A model generated the notes under the pieces. That model worked only from the letters and a program-made list of their open reading frames with translations, was not told the origin of the DNA and did not search any database. The position numbers were made by a program, and so were the translations under genes. Shown one piece after another: positions 1 to 8,562 of a stretch of DNA of 64,000 nt. Within the stretch, counting starts at the first letter, position 1. Each line of letters opens with the position of its first letter. Source of the DNA: Nocardioidaceae bacterium SCSIO 66511 (GTDB lineage Bacteria > Actinomycetota > Actinomycetes > Propionibacteriales > Nocardioidaceae). The DNA is taken from NCBI GenBank assembly GCA_023100825.1, contig CP095846.1, positions 2,108,001 to 2,172,000 of the forward strand. Reading direction: 5' to 3'.

Positions 1-1
1 G

Positions 2-1825
2 CGCGACGGTGACACCGTCGAAGGCGTTGCGATCGACAGCCCCGACGGGCTCGACATCCTGCGCCACTCGACGGCCCACGTGATGGCGCAGGCTGTGCAG
101 GATCTCTACCCCGAAGCCAAGCTCGGCATCGGCCCGCCCGTCGAGAACGGCTTCTACTACGACTTCGACGTCGCCGAGCCGTTCACACCCGACGATCTCG
201 CCAAGATCGAGACCCGCATGCGCAAGATCGTCAAGGAGGGTCAGAAGTTCGCGCGTCGCGACATCTCCGACGACGACGCGCGCGAGGAGCTGTCCGACGA
301 GCCCTACAAGCTCGAGCTGATCGGGCTGAAGAGCACCGCGGGCGACGCAGCCGAAGGAGCCAGCGTCGAGGTCGGCGAAGGCGGCCTCACGATGTACGAC
401 AACCTCAAGCGCGACGGCGAGCTCGCCTGGACCGACCTGTGTCGTGGTCCGCATCTGCCCACCACCAAGCGCATCCCGGCGTTCAAGCTGATGCGGGTCG
501 CCGCCGCGTACTGGCGGGGCAACGAGAACAACAAGCAGCTCCAGCGCATCTATGGCACCGCGTGGCCGAGCAAGGACGCTCTTGCCGACTACTTGCACCG
601 GCTCGAGGAGGCGGAGCGCCGCGACCACCGAAGGCTCGGCCGCGAGCTCGATCTGTTCAGCTTCCCCGACGAGCTGGGCTCGGGGCTGCCGGTCTTCCAC
701 CCGAAGGGCGGTGTGCTCAAGCGGGAGATGGAGGACTACGTCCGTCGGCGGCACATCGAGGAGGGCTTCGAGTACGTAGGTACGCCGCACATCACCAAGG
801 AAGGCCTCTTCGAGACCTCCGGGCATCTGTCGCACTTCGACCACGGGATGTACCCCCCGATGGAGCTGGAGGGCGTCAACTACCGCCTGAAGGCGATGAA
901 CTGCCCGATGCACAACCTGATCTACCGCTCCCGCGGCCGGTCGTACCGTGAGCTGCCGCTGCGGTTGTTCGAGTTCGGTTCCGTCTACCGGTACGAGAAG
1001 TCGGGCGTCGTGCACGGGCTCACCCGCGTACGCGGCATGACCCAGGACGACTCGCATTCGTACGTGACCGCCGAGCAGGCCCCCGACGAGATCAAGCATC
1101 TGCTGAGTTTCGTGCTCGGGCTGCTCAAGGACTTCGGGCTCGACGATTTCTACCTCGAGCTGTCGACTCGCGACGACAAGGGCAAGTTCATCGGCTCCGA
1201 CGAGGAGTGGGCGGTCGCGACCAAGGTTCTCGAGGACGTCGCGAAGGAGACCGGGCTCGAGCTCGTACCCGACCCAGGTGGGGCCGCGTACTACGGGCCG
1301 AAGATCTCTGTGCAGTGTCGCGACGCGATCGGACGGTCCTGGCAGCTGTCGACGATCCAGTACGACTTCAACCAGCCCGAGCGGTTCGAGCTCGAGTACA
1401 CCGCCGCAGACGGCTCGCATCAACGCCCGGTGATGATCCACTCCGCGAAGTTCGGCTCGATCGAGCGGTTCATCGGCGTACTGACCGAGCACTACGCGGG
1501 TGCGTTCCCTCCGTGGCTGGCGCCGGTTCAGGTCGTCGGCATCCCGATCGCCGAGCGGCACGTCGACTACCTGTACGACGTCGCAGCCCGCCTGAAAAAG
1601 CGCGGCATCCGCGTCGAGATCGATGAGTCCGATGACCGGATGCAGAAGAAGATCCGCAATGCACAGCTGCAGAAGGTGCCGTACATGCTGATCGCCGGCG
1701 ACAAGGACGTCGAGGCGGGGGCGGTTTCGTTCCGATACCTCTCCGGTGAGCAGGACAACGGCGTTGCCGTCGATGAGGCGGTCGAGCGCATCGCGACGGC
1801 CGTCGCGGAGCGGGCCTCAGCGTGA
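2..1825 (+). CDS. thrS: Threonyl-tRNA synthetase (5' end missing)
   Basis: Charges tRNA-Thr with threonine in the cytoplasm. The reading frame is open from the first bases of the window, so the N-terminal TGS domain and true start lie upstream. The visible part begins in the second additional (editing) domain, with the metal-site pattern HSTAH near the start and CRGPH further on. The class II catalytic core follows, with the zinc-binding cysteine in MNCPMH, the motif 2 stretch [10 protein letters not shown] and the motif 3 stretch GSIERF, then the anticodon-binding domain. The stop overlaps the next start (GTGA), so it is the first visible gene of the operon running into PIM-lipid synthesis. 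Identification is secure; only the 5' boundary is unknown. Confidence 0.97.
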   Translation, partial: RDGDTVEGVAIDSPDGLDILRHSTAHVMAQAVQDLYPEAKLGIGPPVENGFYYDFDVAEPFTPDDLAKIETRMRKIVKEGQKFARRDISDDDAREELSDEPYKLELIGLKSTAGDAAEGASVEVGEGGLTMYDNLKRDGELAWTDLCRGPHLPTTKRIPAFKLMRVAAAYWRGNENNKQLQRIYGTAWPSKDALADYLHRLEEAERRDHRRLGRELDLFSFPDELGSGLPVFHPKGGVLKREMEDYVRRRHIEEGFEYVGTPHITKEGLFETSGHLSHFDHGMYPPMELEGVNYRLKAMNCPMHNLIYRSRGRSYRELPLRLFEFGSVYRYEKSGVVHGLTRVRGMTQDDSHSYVTAEQAPDEIKHLLSFVLGLLKDFGLDDFYLELSTRDDKGKFIGSDEEWAVATKVLEDVAKETGLELVPDPGGAAYYGPKISVQCRDAIGRSWQLSTIQYDFNQPERFELEYTAADGSHQRPVMIHSAKFGSIERFIGVLTEHYAGAFPPWLAPVQVVGIPIAERHVDYLYDVAARLKKRGIRVEIDESDDRMQKKIRNAQLQKVPYMLIAGDKDVEAGAVSFRYLSGEQDNGVAVDEAVERIATAVAERASA

Positions 1826-2370
1826 CACACGAAGAGCCCGATCTGGAGCACCGCGAAGGCGTCGGCATGCCCGACCGACTGCAGCGGCTCTGGACCCCGC
1901 ATCGGATGGCCTACATCAAGGGCGCATCCGAAGACGGCGCCGATGAGGAATGTCCGTTCTGCCGGATCCCGAAGCTGTCCGACGACGACGGGCTCATCCT
2001 GCATCGCGGGCAGTCGATGTACGCGGTACTCAACCTGCATCCGTACAACCCTGGTCACCTGATGGTGCTCCCGTACCGCCACATCGCCGACCTCGAAGAT
2101 CTCGACGACGAGGAGGCGCGGGAGCTCACATCGCTTACGCAACAAGCGATCCGAGCGATCAAGCAGGCATCTGCTCCGCACGGCTTCAACGTCGGCCTCA
2201 ACCTCGGTGGTGTTGCGGGCGGGTCGCTGTCGGAGCACCTGCATCAGCACGTCGTACCCAGGTGGTCCGGTGACGCCAACTTCATCACCATCACCGCTCA
2301 GACGAAGGTGATTCCGCAGTTGCTGTCGCAGACCCGAGAGATCCTGGTGGAGGCCTGGCCCGATGCTTGA
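1822..2370 (+). CDS. HIT-family hydrolase/phosphorylase (Ap4A phosphorylase-like)
   Basis: A 182-residue histidine-triad protein with the active-site signature HLHQHVV near residue 140. The central His of this motif forms the nucleotidylated intermediate in the family. Its place between thrS and pgsA matches the mycobacterial homologue known as a diadenosine tetraphosphate phosphorylase, so degradation of Ap4A made by aminoacyl-tRNA synthetases is a reasonable role. This is inferred from family and gene order. The GTG start overlaps the thrS stop by 4 bp and the end overlaps pgsA by 8 bp, implying translational coupling. Confidence 0.88.
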   Translation: MTHEEPDLEHREGVGMPDRLQRLWTPHRMAYIKGASEDGADEECPFCRIPKLSDDDGLILHRGQSMYAVLNLHPYNPGHLMVLPYRHIADLEDLDDEEARELTSLTQQAIRAIKQASAPHGFNVGLNLGGVAGGSLSEHLHQHVVPRWSGDANFITITAQTKVIPQLLSQTREILVEAWPDA

Positions 2371-2968
2371 GCGGTTCCGGAGCTTCTTCACCGCCGTCTT
2401 CCGTCCGATCGCCGACCTGTTGCTGCGGATGGGCGTCAGCCCCAACACCGTGACCTTCGTCGGCACGCTCGGCGTATGTGCGGGCTCCCTCGGATTCTTC
2501 CCGCGGGGCGAGCTTTTGATCGGCGTACTCGTCGTCACGGCGTTCGTCTTCTCCGACCTCATCGACGGCTACATGGCGCGTTCGTCGGGCCAGACCAGCG
2601 TCTGGGGCTCGTTCCTTGACTCCACCCTCGACCGGGTCGGCGACGCCGCGGTGTTCGGCGGCCTGACGCTGTGGTTCGCGTGGGGCGGGGACAACAAGGT
2701 CCTCGCGTGCGTCGCCCTGTGGTGTCTCGTCATGGGTGCCGTCACCTCGTACGCCCGCGCGAAGGCCGAGAGCCTCGGCATGCAGGCCAAGGGCGGCATC
2801 GCCGAGCGGTCCGACCGGTTGGTGTTGATCCTGGTGATGACGGGGTTCTCCGACATCTTCGATCTGGAGCTGCTGCTCGCGATCGCGCTGTGGCTGCTGG
2901 CAGCGGCAAGTGCCGTGACCGTCGTGCAGCGGATGATCATGGTCCGCCGCCAAGCCCTCGCCGAATGA
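2363..2968 (+). CDS. pgsA: Phosphatidylinositol phosphate synthase (CDP-alcohol phosphatidyltransferase)
   Basis: Membrane enzyme that joins CDP-diacylglycerol to inositol 1-phosphate, the first step toward phosphatidylinositol and PIMs in actinobacteria. The CDP-alcohol phosphatidyltransferase signature is complete: D-x2-D-G-x2-A-R-x8-G-x3-D-x3-D, read from DLIDGYMAR through GSFLDSTLD. Several hydrophobic helices follow. The length of 201 residues is normal. The gene overlaps the HIT gene before it by 8 bp and the acyltransferase after it by 4 bp. Inositol phosphate as acceptor, rather than glycerol phosphate, is inferred from the adjacent patA-like and pimA genes. Confidence 0.9.
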   Translation: MLERFRSFFTAVFRPIADLLLRMGVSPNTVTFVGTLGVCAGSLGFFPRGELLIGVLVVTAFVFSDLIDGYMARSSGQTSVWGSFLDSTLDRVGDAAVFGGLTLWFAWGGDNKVLACVALWCLVMGAVTSYARAKAESLGMQAKGGIAERSDRLVLILVMTGFSDIFDLELLLAIALWLLAAASAVTVVQRMIMVRRQALAE

Positions 2969-3828
2969 GGACGGACTGGGCGTACCGGCTCGGCTGGAGC
3001 GTCGCCTGCCGGCTGCCCGAGTCAGTCGTACACGTGGCATTGGACCAGGTCGCCGACCAGCTGTGGCGGCAACGCGGCAAGGGCGTACGCCGACTCGAGA
3101 GCAACCTCGCGCACGCGGTCGCTCCGGAGGTCGCCGCCGACGAGAGCGCCGTGCGGGAGCTGGGGCGCCGGGCGATGCGCTCGTACCTGCGTTACTGGGG
3201 TGAGGTTTTCCGCCTGTCACGTTGGTCGCACGATGACATCTTCGCCGGCGTCGAAGTGGAGAACTTCCATCTGCTCCGGGATGCACACGAGGCCGGCCGC
3301 GGAGTCGTCGGTGCGCTGCCGCATATGGGCAACTGGGAGCTGGCCGGCGCCTGGTCGTGTGCGATGGGCATCCCGCTGACCGCGGTCGCCGAGCGGTTGC
3401 ACCCGGAGAGCCTCTACCAGGACTTCGTCGCGTTCCGCGAGAGCCTCGGCATGGAGATCGTTCCGATCAACGGCGGTCCGCCGGTCATGCCGTTGCTCGT
3501 CGAGCGGCTCGAAGCCGGCGGATTCGTCTGCCTGCTGTCCGATCGCGACCTCTCCCGCAACGGCATCGAGGTGGAGCTACTCGGGGCACCAGCTCGTGTC
3601 CCGCAGGGCCCGGCGTTGCTTGCTCGGCGTACGGGCTCGCTGTTGATCCCGATCACGAGCACGTACGACGATGGACTGATGAGGCTGCGGCTGCACGATC
3701 CGGTGCCCGAGACCGACGCGCCGACGATGATGCAGGGCGTCGCCGACGCGTTCGGCGATGCGATCCGAGCGCGTCCGGTCGACTGGCACATGTTGCAGCG
3801 GGTCTTCGTGTCGGACCTGGATGAGTGA
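2965..3828 (+). CDS. patA: Phosphatidylinositol mannoside acyltransferase (PatA-like, LpxL/HtrB family)
   Basis: A 287-residue lysophospholipid-acyltransferase-type enzyme expected to acylate the mannose of PIMs at the inner face of the membrane. The catalytic H-x4-E motif is seen as HMGNWE (His120, Glu125). A downstream LLSDRDLSRNGIEVE stretch resembles the substrate-site region of PatA. I placed the start at the ATG overlapping the pgsA stop (ATGA); the open frame extends upstream inside pgsA, but that part has no family resemblance. It lies directly before pimA, as in mycobacteria, which supports the specific call over a generic lipid A acyltransferase. Confidence 0.88.
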   Translation: MRTDWAYRLGWSVACRLPESVVHVALDQVADQLWRQRGKGVRRLESNLAHAVAPEVAADESAVRELGRRAMRSYLRYWGEVFRLSRWSHDDIFAGVEVENFHLLRDAHEAGRGVVGALPHMGNWELAGAWSCAMGIPLTAVAERLHPESLYQDFVAFRESLGMEIVPINGGPPVMPLLVERLEAGGFVCLLSDRDLSRNGIEVELLGAPARVPQGPALLARRTGSLLIPITSTYDDGLMRLRLHDPVPETDAPTMMQGVADAFGDAIRARPVDWHMLQRVFVSDLDE

Positions 3829-3834
3829 GCGGTC

Positions 3835-4941
3835 ATGAGAATCGGCATGGTGTGCCCCTACTCGCTTGCCGTGCCCGGTGGAGTCCAGAACCATGTGCAG
3901 GACCTGACCGGATCGTTGCTCGCCTCCGGCCATGAGGTGTCGGTGCTTGCACCTGCCGATGACGGCGCGGTCGTACCCGACCACGTCGCGTCCGCCGGGC
4001 GGGCCGTTCCTGTGCACTACAACGGAGCGGTCGCGAGGCTCGCGTTCGGACCGGTGGCGATGAGGCGTACGCGACGCTGGATTCGCGACGGTGACTTCGA
4101 CCTGCTCCACATTCACGAGCCCACCGTGCCGAGCGTCTCCATGATCTCGCTCGGGATGTCGGCATGCCCGGTGGTCGCGACCACGCACAACGCGACACCG
4201 AGGCTGCGGGCGATGGCGGTGTCCGAGCCCGTACTGCGTCCGGCGCTGGAGAAGATCAGTGCGCGCATCGCGGTGTCGGAGCATGCGAAGCGGTTCATCG
4301 ACGAGCACACCGGGGGAGAGGCCGTCATCATCCCGAACGGCCTGTACGCCGAGCATTTCACCGGCCCGCGTACGAACGACCCGGACGAGCCCACGATCGT
4401 CTTCCTCGGCCGCTACGACGAGCCGCGCAAGGGTCTCACGGTGCTGTTCGAGGCGATGGGCGACATCCTCGCTGCGCGACCCGACGTGCGCGTGATCGTC
4501 GCCGGTGTCGGACACGAGGCCGAGGCGCGATCGCGACTGCCGGGTCACCTCGGGTCGCGGGTGAGGTTCGTCGGGCCGATCGACGACGAGGAGAAAGCGA
4601 AACTACTACGCGGAGCCGACCTGTACGTCGCCCCCAACACCGGCGGCGAGAGCTTCGGCATCGTGCTGATCGAGGCGATGGCCGCGGGTGCGCCGGTGGT
4701 CGCGAGCGATCTGCCTGCGTTCGCGACGGTCCTGGAGGACGGCCGACTCGGCCGGTTGTTCCACAACGGTGATCCGAAGTCGCTCGCCCGAACTGTGGTC
4801 GACGTACTTGCCGATCCGGATGCCGAGGCGAGGGCGAAGCTCGCTGCGGACGCCGTGTGGAAGTACGACTGGAGCGTCGTCACTCGCTCGATCGTGCGCG
4901 TGTACGACGCCGTCGTCGGGCAGACGGGGAGCACGCCATGA
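3835..4941 (+). CDS. pimA: Phosphatidylinositol alpha-mannosyltransferase
   Basis: A GT-B fold glycosyltransferase (GT4 family, 368 residues) that transfers the first mannose from GDP-mannose to phosphatidylinositol at the cytoplasmic membrane face. The acceptor-side glycine-rich motif PGGVQNHV is near residue 15. The nucleotide-sugar-binding E-x7-E region is seen as ESFGIVLIEAMAAG in the C-terminal half. The ATG start lies 6 bp after the acyltransferase stop. It forms a PIM lipid operon with pgsA and the acyltransferase, so this specific identity is preferred over a generic GT4 enzyme. Confidence 0.92.
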   Translation: MRIGMVCPYSLAVPGGVQNHVQDLTGSLLASGHEVSVLAPADDGAVVPDHVASAGRAVPVHYNGAVARLAFGPVAMRRTRRWIRDGDFDLLHIHEPTVPSVSMISLGMSACPVVATTHNATPRLRAMAVSEPVLRPALEKISARIAVSEHAKRFIDEHTGGEAVIIPNGLYAEHFTGPRTNDPDEPTIVFLGRYDEPRKGLTVLFEAMGDILAARPDVRVIVAGVGHEAEARSRLPGHLGSRVRFVGPIDDEEKAKLLRGADLYVAPNTGGESFGIVLIEAMAAGAPVVASDLPAFATVLEDGRLGRLFHNGDPKSLARTVVDVLADPDAEARAKLAADAVWKYDWSVVTRSIVRVYDAVVGQTGSTP

Positions 4942-5516
4942 CGGAGCTGAGCTGGATCCTTGCGGCGTTGCTCGTCATCGGCGTCGTCGCCGTGTTTCTG
5001 TCGTGGACGGCGGGCCGCCTCGACCGGATGCACATCCGGCTCACGACGGCACATGCGTCGTTGGACCGCCAGCTGATCGACAGGTCGTCTACCGTGCGCG
5101 ACTTCGCGGTCTCGGGGCTCGTCGACCCGGCAGCGACCCTCGTACTCGTGGAGGCCGCCGACAGCGCCCGCGCCGCGCCGCCGGCCGAGCGCGAAGACGC
5201 CGAGGGCGAGCTGTCGCGGCTCGTTCGTACCGTGTTGGGGCCGGCCGAGGAGGCCGACGATGTCTGGAACAGAGCCGACGAGCCACACCGCGAACTGTTG
5301 GCGGATCTGGTCGCGTCATGCGAGCGCGTGCGGTACGCGCATCGCTTCCACAACGACCTCGTCGAGCGTACGCAGGCGATGCGCCGGCGTCCGGTCGTAC
5401 GCGTCTTCCGGCTCGCCGGCCGCGCACCATGGCCGCAGCCGTTCGTGTTCGACGACGCGGCACCCGAGGGCCTGACCCGGCTGGTCGGCCAGGCCGCTTC
5501 GGGCCGCGCGGGCTGA
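4938..5516 (+). CDS. Membrane-anchored LemA-like protein of unknown function
   Basis: A 192-residue protein with an N-terminal transmembrane segment (about residues 5-25: ILAALLVIGVVAVFLSW) followed by a helical soluble part. The spacing of RLTTAHASLDRQLIDRSSTV after the membrane segment, and of the C-terminal FHNDLVERTQAMRR then LAGRAPWPQPFVFDD, resembles LemA-family proteins. This is by-eye similarity only. The ATG at 4938 overlaps the pimA stop (ATGA); an upstream GTG lies inside pimA and is less likely. It closes the thrS-to-pimA operon. No enzymatic motif is visible and the function is unknown. Confidence 0.72.
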   Translation: MTELSWILAALLVIGVVAVFLSWTAGRLDRMHIRLTTAHASLDRQLIDRSSTVRDFAVSGLVDPAATLVLVEAADSARAAPPAEREDAEGELSRLVRTVLGPAEEADDVWNRADEPHRELLADLVASCERVRYAHRFHNDLVERTQAMRRRPVVRVFRLAGRAPWPQPFVFDDAAPEGLTRLVGQAASGRAG

Positions 5517-5524
5517 GCGCTGCC

Positions 5525-5556
5525 CGCGAATTACCACGGGCCCGTGGTAATTCGCG
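5525..5556. repeat. Perfect 32-bp palindrome downstream of the LemA-like gene
   Basis: Sixteen bases on each side of the 5540/5541 junction pair without a mismatch. The core reads TTACCACGGG|CCCGTGGTAA and is flanked by CGCGAA and TTCGCG. As RNA it would form a very stable hairpin ending the thrS-to-LemA operon. There is no T-run after it, so it could equally be a dyad operator for pdxS, whose start is 150 bp downstream. Confidence 0.75.
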
Positions 5557-5706
5557 CCGCTACCCCGGCAAGTTTGCTCCGTAGCGGCGATAAATCACTG
5601 GGGAGCGGTGACCGCGTGGGTCGGACCTCCGCGTACGGACCGGTGTCTGGCGGCCGTACGATGGGAACCGGAGCCACTCACCCCGCAGAGAACCCGAGGA
5701 ACACCC

Positions 5707-6621
5707 GTGACTGAAGCTGTGACCGCCCCCGAGCCCACCCACGACGTCGGCACCGCTCGCGTCAAGCGCGGCATGGCCGAGATGCTCAAGGGCGGCGTGA
5801 TCATGGACGTCGTCGATGCCGAGCAGGCGAAGATCGCCGAGGATGCCGGCGCCGTTGCGGTGATGGCCTTGGAGCGCGTACCTGCCGATATCCGCTCGCA
5901 GGGCGGCGTCGCACGGATGAGTGATCCGGACCTGATCGACGGCATCGTCGAAGCCGTGTCGATCCCCGTGATGGCCAAGGCGCGCATCGGCCACTTCGTC
6001 GAGGCACAGGTGCTGCAGTCGCTCGGCGTCGACTACATCGACGAGTCCGAGGTGCTGACCCCGGCCGACTACGCGAACCACATCGACAAGTGGCAGTTCA
6101 CGGTGCCGTTCGTATGCGGCGCGACGAACCTCGGCGAGGCACTCCGCCGCATCACCGAGGGGGCGGCGATGATCCGTTCCAAGGGCGAGGCAGGCACGGG
6201 TGACGTCTCGAACGCCACGACCCACATGCGCCAGATCCGCGCCGAGCTCCGCCGGCTCACCAGCCTGCCCGAGGACGAGCTCTATGTGGCCGCCAAGGAG
6301 CTGCAGGCGCCGTACGCGCTGGTCCAGGAGGTCGCTGCCGCGGGCAAGCTCCCTGTCGTGTTGTTCACCGCCGGCGGCATCGCGACGCCGGCCGACGCCG
6401 CGATGATGATGCAGCTCGGCGCCGAGGGTGTGTTCGTCGGTTCCGGCATCTTCAAGTCGGGCAACCCGGCGCAGCGTGCCGAGGCGATCGTCAAGGCGAC
6501 GACCTTCCACGACGATCCCGATGTGATCGCCAAGGTCTCCCGTGGCCTCGGTGAGGCGATGGTCGGCATCAACGTCGACGACGTGCCCGAGCCGCACCGA
6601 CTCGCCGAACGCGGTTGGTGA
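5707..6621 (+). CDS. pdxS: Pyridoxal 5'-phosphate synthase, synthase subunit
   Basis: Builds PLP from ribose 5-phosphate, glyceraldehyde 3-phosphate and ammonia supplied by PdxT, in a cytoplasmic 12+12 complex. The 304-residue protein shows the near-invariant family stretches [27 protein letters not shown] and [13 protein letters not shown], plus [13 protein letters not shown] in the phosphate-binding region. The GTG at 5707 is preferred because GAGG lies 8 bp upstream and the family similarity begins just after it. Its partner pdxT lies 4.2 kb downstream, separated by six genes, rather than adjacent as is usual. A TACGAT sequence at 5657-5662 could be its -10 element. Confidence 0.96.
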   Translation: MTEAVTAPEPTHDVGTARVKRGMAEMLKGGVIMDVVDAEQAKIAEDAGAVAVMALERVPADIRSQGGVARMSDPDLIDGIVEAVSIPVMAKARIGHFVEAQVLQSLGVDYIDESEVLTPADYANHIDKWQFTVPFVCGATNLGEALRRITEGAAMIRSKGEAGTGDVSNATTHMRQIRAELRRLTSLPEDELYVAAKELQAPYALVQEVAAAGKLPVVLFTAGGIATPADAAMMMQLGAEGVFVGSGIFKSGNPAQRAEAIVKATTFHDDPDVIAKVSRGLGEAMVGINVDDVPEPHRLAERGW

Positions 6622-6633
6622 CGCGGGCACCGG

Positions 6634-7206
6634 ATGGGTTTCCGCAGCGTCCCGAAGCTGACGGTAGATGAGGAGCTTCGCGGGTTCGCACGCGTCGTCG
6701 TCCGGGCAGGTACGTACGACGACGAGCGTACGTACGCCGAGATCGTCGAGGCCGTACGCGCATCCGGCTCTGCCGAGCCGGAGGTCCGCGCCACGGCGTT
6801 GCTCGAGGAGGCGACCTCGGCGCTGAACCGTGATCAGACGTCGTGGCCAGACGTCACCGACTTCGACCGGCTGCAGGGCGTGTTCGCCGACCTCGACTCG
6901 CGCGGACTCCCGGTGCTGCAGGCGATCGAGGACCACTGGGTCGCGCAGGCCGAACTCGAGCGGCGCGCGCGTACGGGTCCGGCATGCCGGGGTGTCGTCT
7001 GGTTCACCGCACCCGACGTCTGGCACGCGGTCGACCACGGGATGCTGGAGCTGAACGTCTGGCATGCCGACTCCGCGAACGTCGCCGACGGCGATCCGCT
7101 CCTTGCCGAGGTGCTGGAGGCGCTTGCGACGGCGGGTTTCGACGCGCAGTTCGATGAGGGCCGCATCGAGGTCTCCGCTTCCTGGCACCGACGCCTCGGC
7201 ACCTGA
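6634..7206 (+). CDS. Uncharacterised protein (resembles DUF6891-type proteins)
   Basis: A 190-residue acidic soluble protein. The N-terminal half is helical with a VVVRAGTYDDERTYAEIVEA stretch, and the middle carries SWPDVTDFDRLQGVFADL. This W-x4-TD-x-DRL pattern resembles the uncharacterised DUF6891 group, by eye only. There is no signal peptide or membrane segment and no catalytic motif I can recognise. It begins 12 bp after the pdxS stop and is probably co-transcribed with it. A role in vitamin B6 metabolism is not shown by the sequence. Confidence 0.68.
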   Translation: MGFRSVPKLTVDEELRGFARVVVRAGTYDDERTYAEIVEAVRASGSAEPEVRATALLEEATSALNRDQTSWPDVTDFDRLQGVFADLDSRGLPVLQAIEDHWVAQAELERRARTGPACRGVVWFTAPDVWHAVDHGMLELNVWHADSANVADGDPLLAEVLEALATAGFDAQFDEGRIEVSASWHRRLGT

Positions 7207-7225
7207 CGTACGCCCTCCTCTTGAA

Positions 7226-7284
7226 GAGTTTGCGGACTTTTCAGTGCTGGCGCAGCGTACGAACACCGAAAAGTCCACAAACTC
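7226..7284. repeat. Imperfect inverted repeat after the 6634-7206 gene (likely terminator-like element)
   Basis: The left arm 7226-7250 (begins GAGTTTGCGGACTTTTC) pairs with the right arm 7260-7284 (its complement begins GAGTTTGTGGACTTTTC) with only a few mismatches. The loop is about 9 bases. It starts 19 bp after a stop codon, like the nusB-linked element at 58050-58108. Confidence 0.65.
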
Positions 7285-7359
7285 CGTCACGCGCCCGCGG
7301 ATGGCTCGAAGTAGCCGCTCCGCATAGCCCTTTCGAGGCATCTTTACTTGAAGTTTGAA

Positions 7360-7372
7360 TAACTGTCCGTGA
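7360..7372. promoter_or_regulatory. Candidate BldD-box upstream of the SipW/TasA-like module
   Basis: The sequence TAAC-TGTCC-GTGA fits the pseudo-palindromic TNAC-N5-GTNA BldD operator pattern. It lies 112 bp before the first gene of the module, in the 278-bp gap 7207-7484. The pattern has six fixed bases, so chance occurrence is possible. The case rests on its intergenic position and on the presence of bldD in the same window. I could not assign a convincing -35/-10 pair here. Confidence 0.4.
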
Positions 7373-7484
7373 TCTCGTGTTTGCATGAAGTGACTCCACC
7401 GAGCGTCTCTGAGCCGGGTTACTGCGAGTCGTCATGTCAGCCGAAGGCGCGTGCTCACGCGCCCATGCGTAGAAAGACCACGAG

Positions 7485-8012
7485 ATGAACAAGACAACCA
7501 AGGGCGCCCTCGCTGCCGCGACTGCCGCAGCCCTGCTCATCGGCGGTGCGGGCACGCTCGCGTTCTGGTCCGACAGTGACAGCGTCGACGCGGGGACGAT
7601 CACGGCCGGCAACCTCAGCCTGACGCCCGCCGCGCCTGCCGCGACGTGGACCGACGCCCACGACTCGTCCACGATCTCCGACATCGCGAGCTTCCGTGTC
7701 GTACCCGGCGACAAGCTGGTCTACGAGGCAGGGTTCACCGTCAACGTCGACGGCGACAATCTCGAGGCCGCTCTCGACGTCGACGATGCCTCGGTGTCCG
7801 GCGCGCTGCTCGACGAGTCGAGCGTCAACGTCGCCGTGACCGACTCCGGCGGTGGCGCGATCGACGCGATCACGCCTGCCCAGGACGGCGAGACGATCAC
7901 CGCCAGGGTCACCTTCGACTTCCCGTACGCGGCGGCGACCAACGATTCGCAGCAGCAGGCCGTGGACCTCAGCGGTCTGCGACTCACGCTGACCCAGCAG
8001 CCGGTTTCCTGA
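7485..8012 (+). CDS. Exported protein with alternate (SipW-type) signal peptide, TasA/camelysin-like
   Basis: A 175-residue secreted protein. The N-terminus MNKTTKGALAAATAAALLIG followed by TLAFWSDS is the alternate-type signal peptide recognised by SipW-like peptidases. The mature start then shows the typical GTITAGNLSL strand. The rest is beta-rich and Asp/Ala-rich, consistent with a single jelly-roll domain like TasA or camelysin fibre subunits (family inference). It is the first gene of a five-gene module that includes two SipW-type peptidases. It probably ends up on the cell surface or in the extracellular matrix; fibre formation is not shown by the sequence. Confidence 0.85.
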   Translation: MNKTTKGALAAATAAALLIGGAGTLAFWSDSDSVDAGTITAGNLSLTPAAPAATWTDAHDSSTISDIASFRVVPGDKLVYEAGFTVNVDGDNLEAALDVDDASVSGALLDESSVNVAVTDSGGGAIDAITPAQDGETITARVTFDFPYAAATNDSQQQAVDLSGLRLTLTQQPVS

Positions 8013-8031
8013 GGCCGGGGAGACGACTGAC

Positions 8032-8562
8032 ATGCGGATGCGCTCGGCGTTCCTCGTCGCGGGCTTGGTTGTCGTCGTGACCGGCGCGGTCATGACGACA
8101 ACGAGCGCGCGCTGGCACGCCGAGCGCGGATTCGATGCGGGCGTCGTCAGCGGTGGAGAGCTCTCCGTCGCGGTCGGAGCGGGCGGGGCTCAGTCCTCGA
8201 ACCTTGCGCTGGACGGGCTCAGCGGCGAGAACCTCGGTCCGGGCAGCTACCGGCAGTCCCCGCTCACGGTCAGCAACGACGGCGACATCGACCTGCGCTA
8301 TCGCCGAGCCGGCGTGTCATGGGGCGCGCTCGCCGGGCAGGCGACGTTGACCGCCGTACGCGTTTCGGCCGAGTCTGCGTGTCAGCCGACCGGATCGCCG
8401 GCGAACGCCGGGGGCGACTTCACGCAGTTCCGTACGCTCGCGCCTGGCGATTCGGAGACCTGGTGCCTGCGGCTCGCCTTGGGCGACAACCCGCCGCAGA
8501 GCGTCTCCGCAAACGTCGTCAGCGTCGAAGTGCGGGCAGAGCAGGTGCGTCATGGCGCCTGA
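8032..8562 (+). CDS. Exported SipW-dependent-type protein, second member of the module
   Basis: A 176-residue protein with a hydrophobic leader (about residues 5-22: AFLVAGLVVVVTGAVMTTTS) followed by ARWHAERGFDAGVVSGGELS. The aromatic residue after the leader and the glycine-rich turn repeat the alternate-signal layout of its neighbours. The body is beta-rich, with the phrase LGPGSYRQSPLTVSNDGDIDL, like the 'interval' strands of TasA-type domains. Two cysteines (SACQPT and TWCLRL) could form a disulphide after export. It starts 19 bp after the previous gene, and its 3' end overlaps the signal peptidase gene by 11 bp. Confidence 0.78.
   Translation: MRMRSAFLVAGLVVVVTGAVMTTTSARWHAERGFDAGVVSGGELSVAVGAGGAQSSNLALDGLSGENLGPGSYRQSPLTVSNDGDIDLRYRRAGVSWGALAGQATLTAVRVSAESACQPTGSPANAGGDFTQFRTLAPGDSETWCLRLALGDNPPQSVSANVVSVEVRAEQVRHGA

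Noticed and set aside
5560-7386. 608-codon open frame on the minus strand across pdxS and the following gene
   Set aside because: It lies antisense to a secure pdxS and a likely gene, its product is Arg/His/Asp-rich without any family motif, and long antisense frames are expected in GC-rich coding DNA. The same applies to the long minus-strand frames at 29777-31318, 32377-34365, 38610-40508 and 45442-47418.
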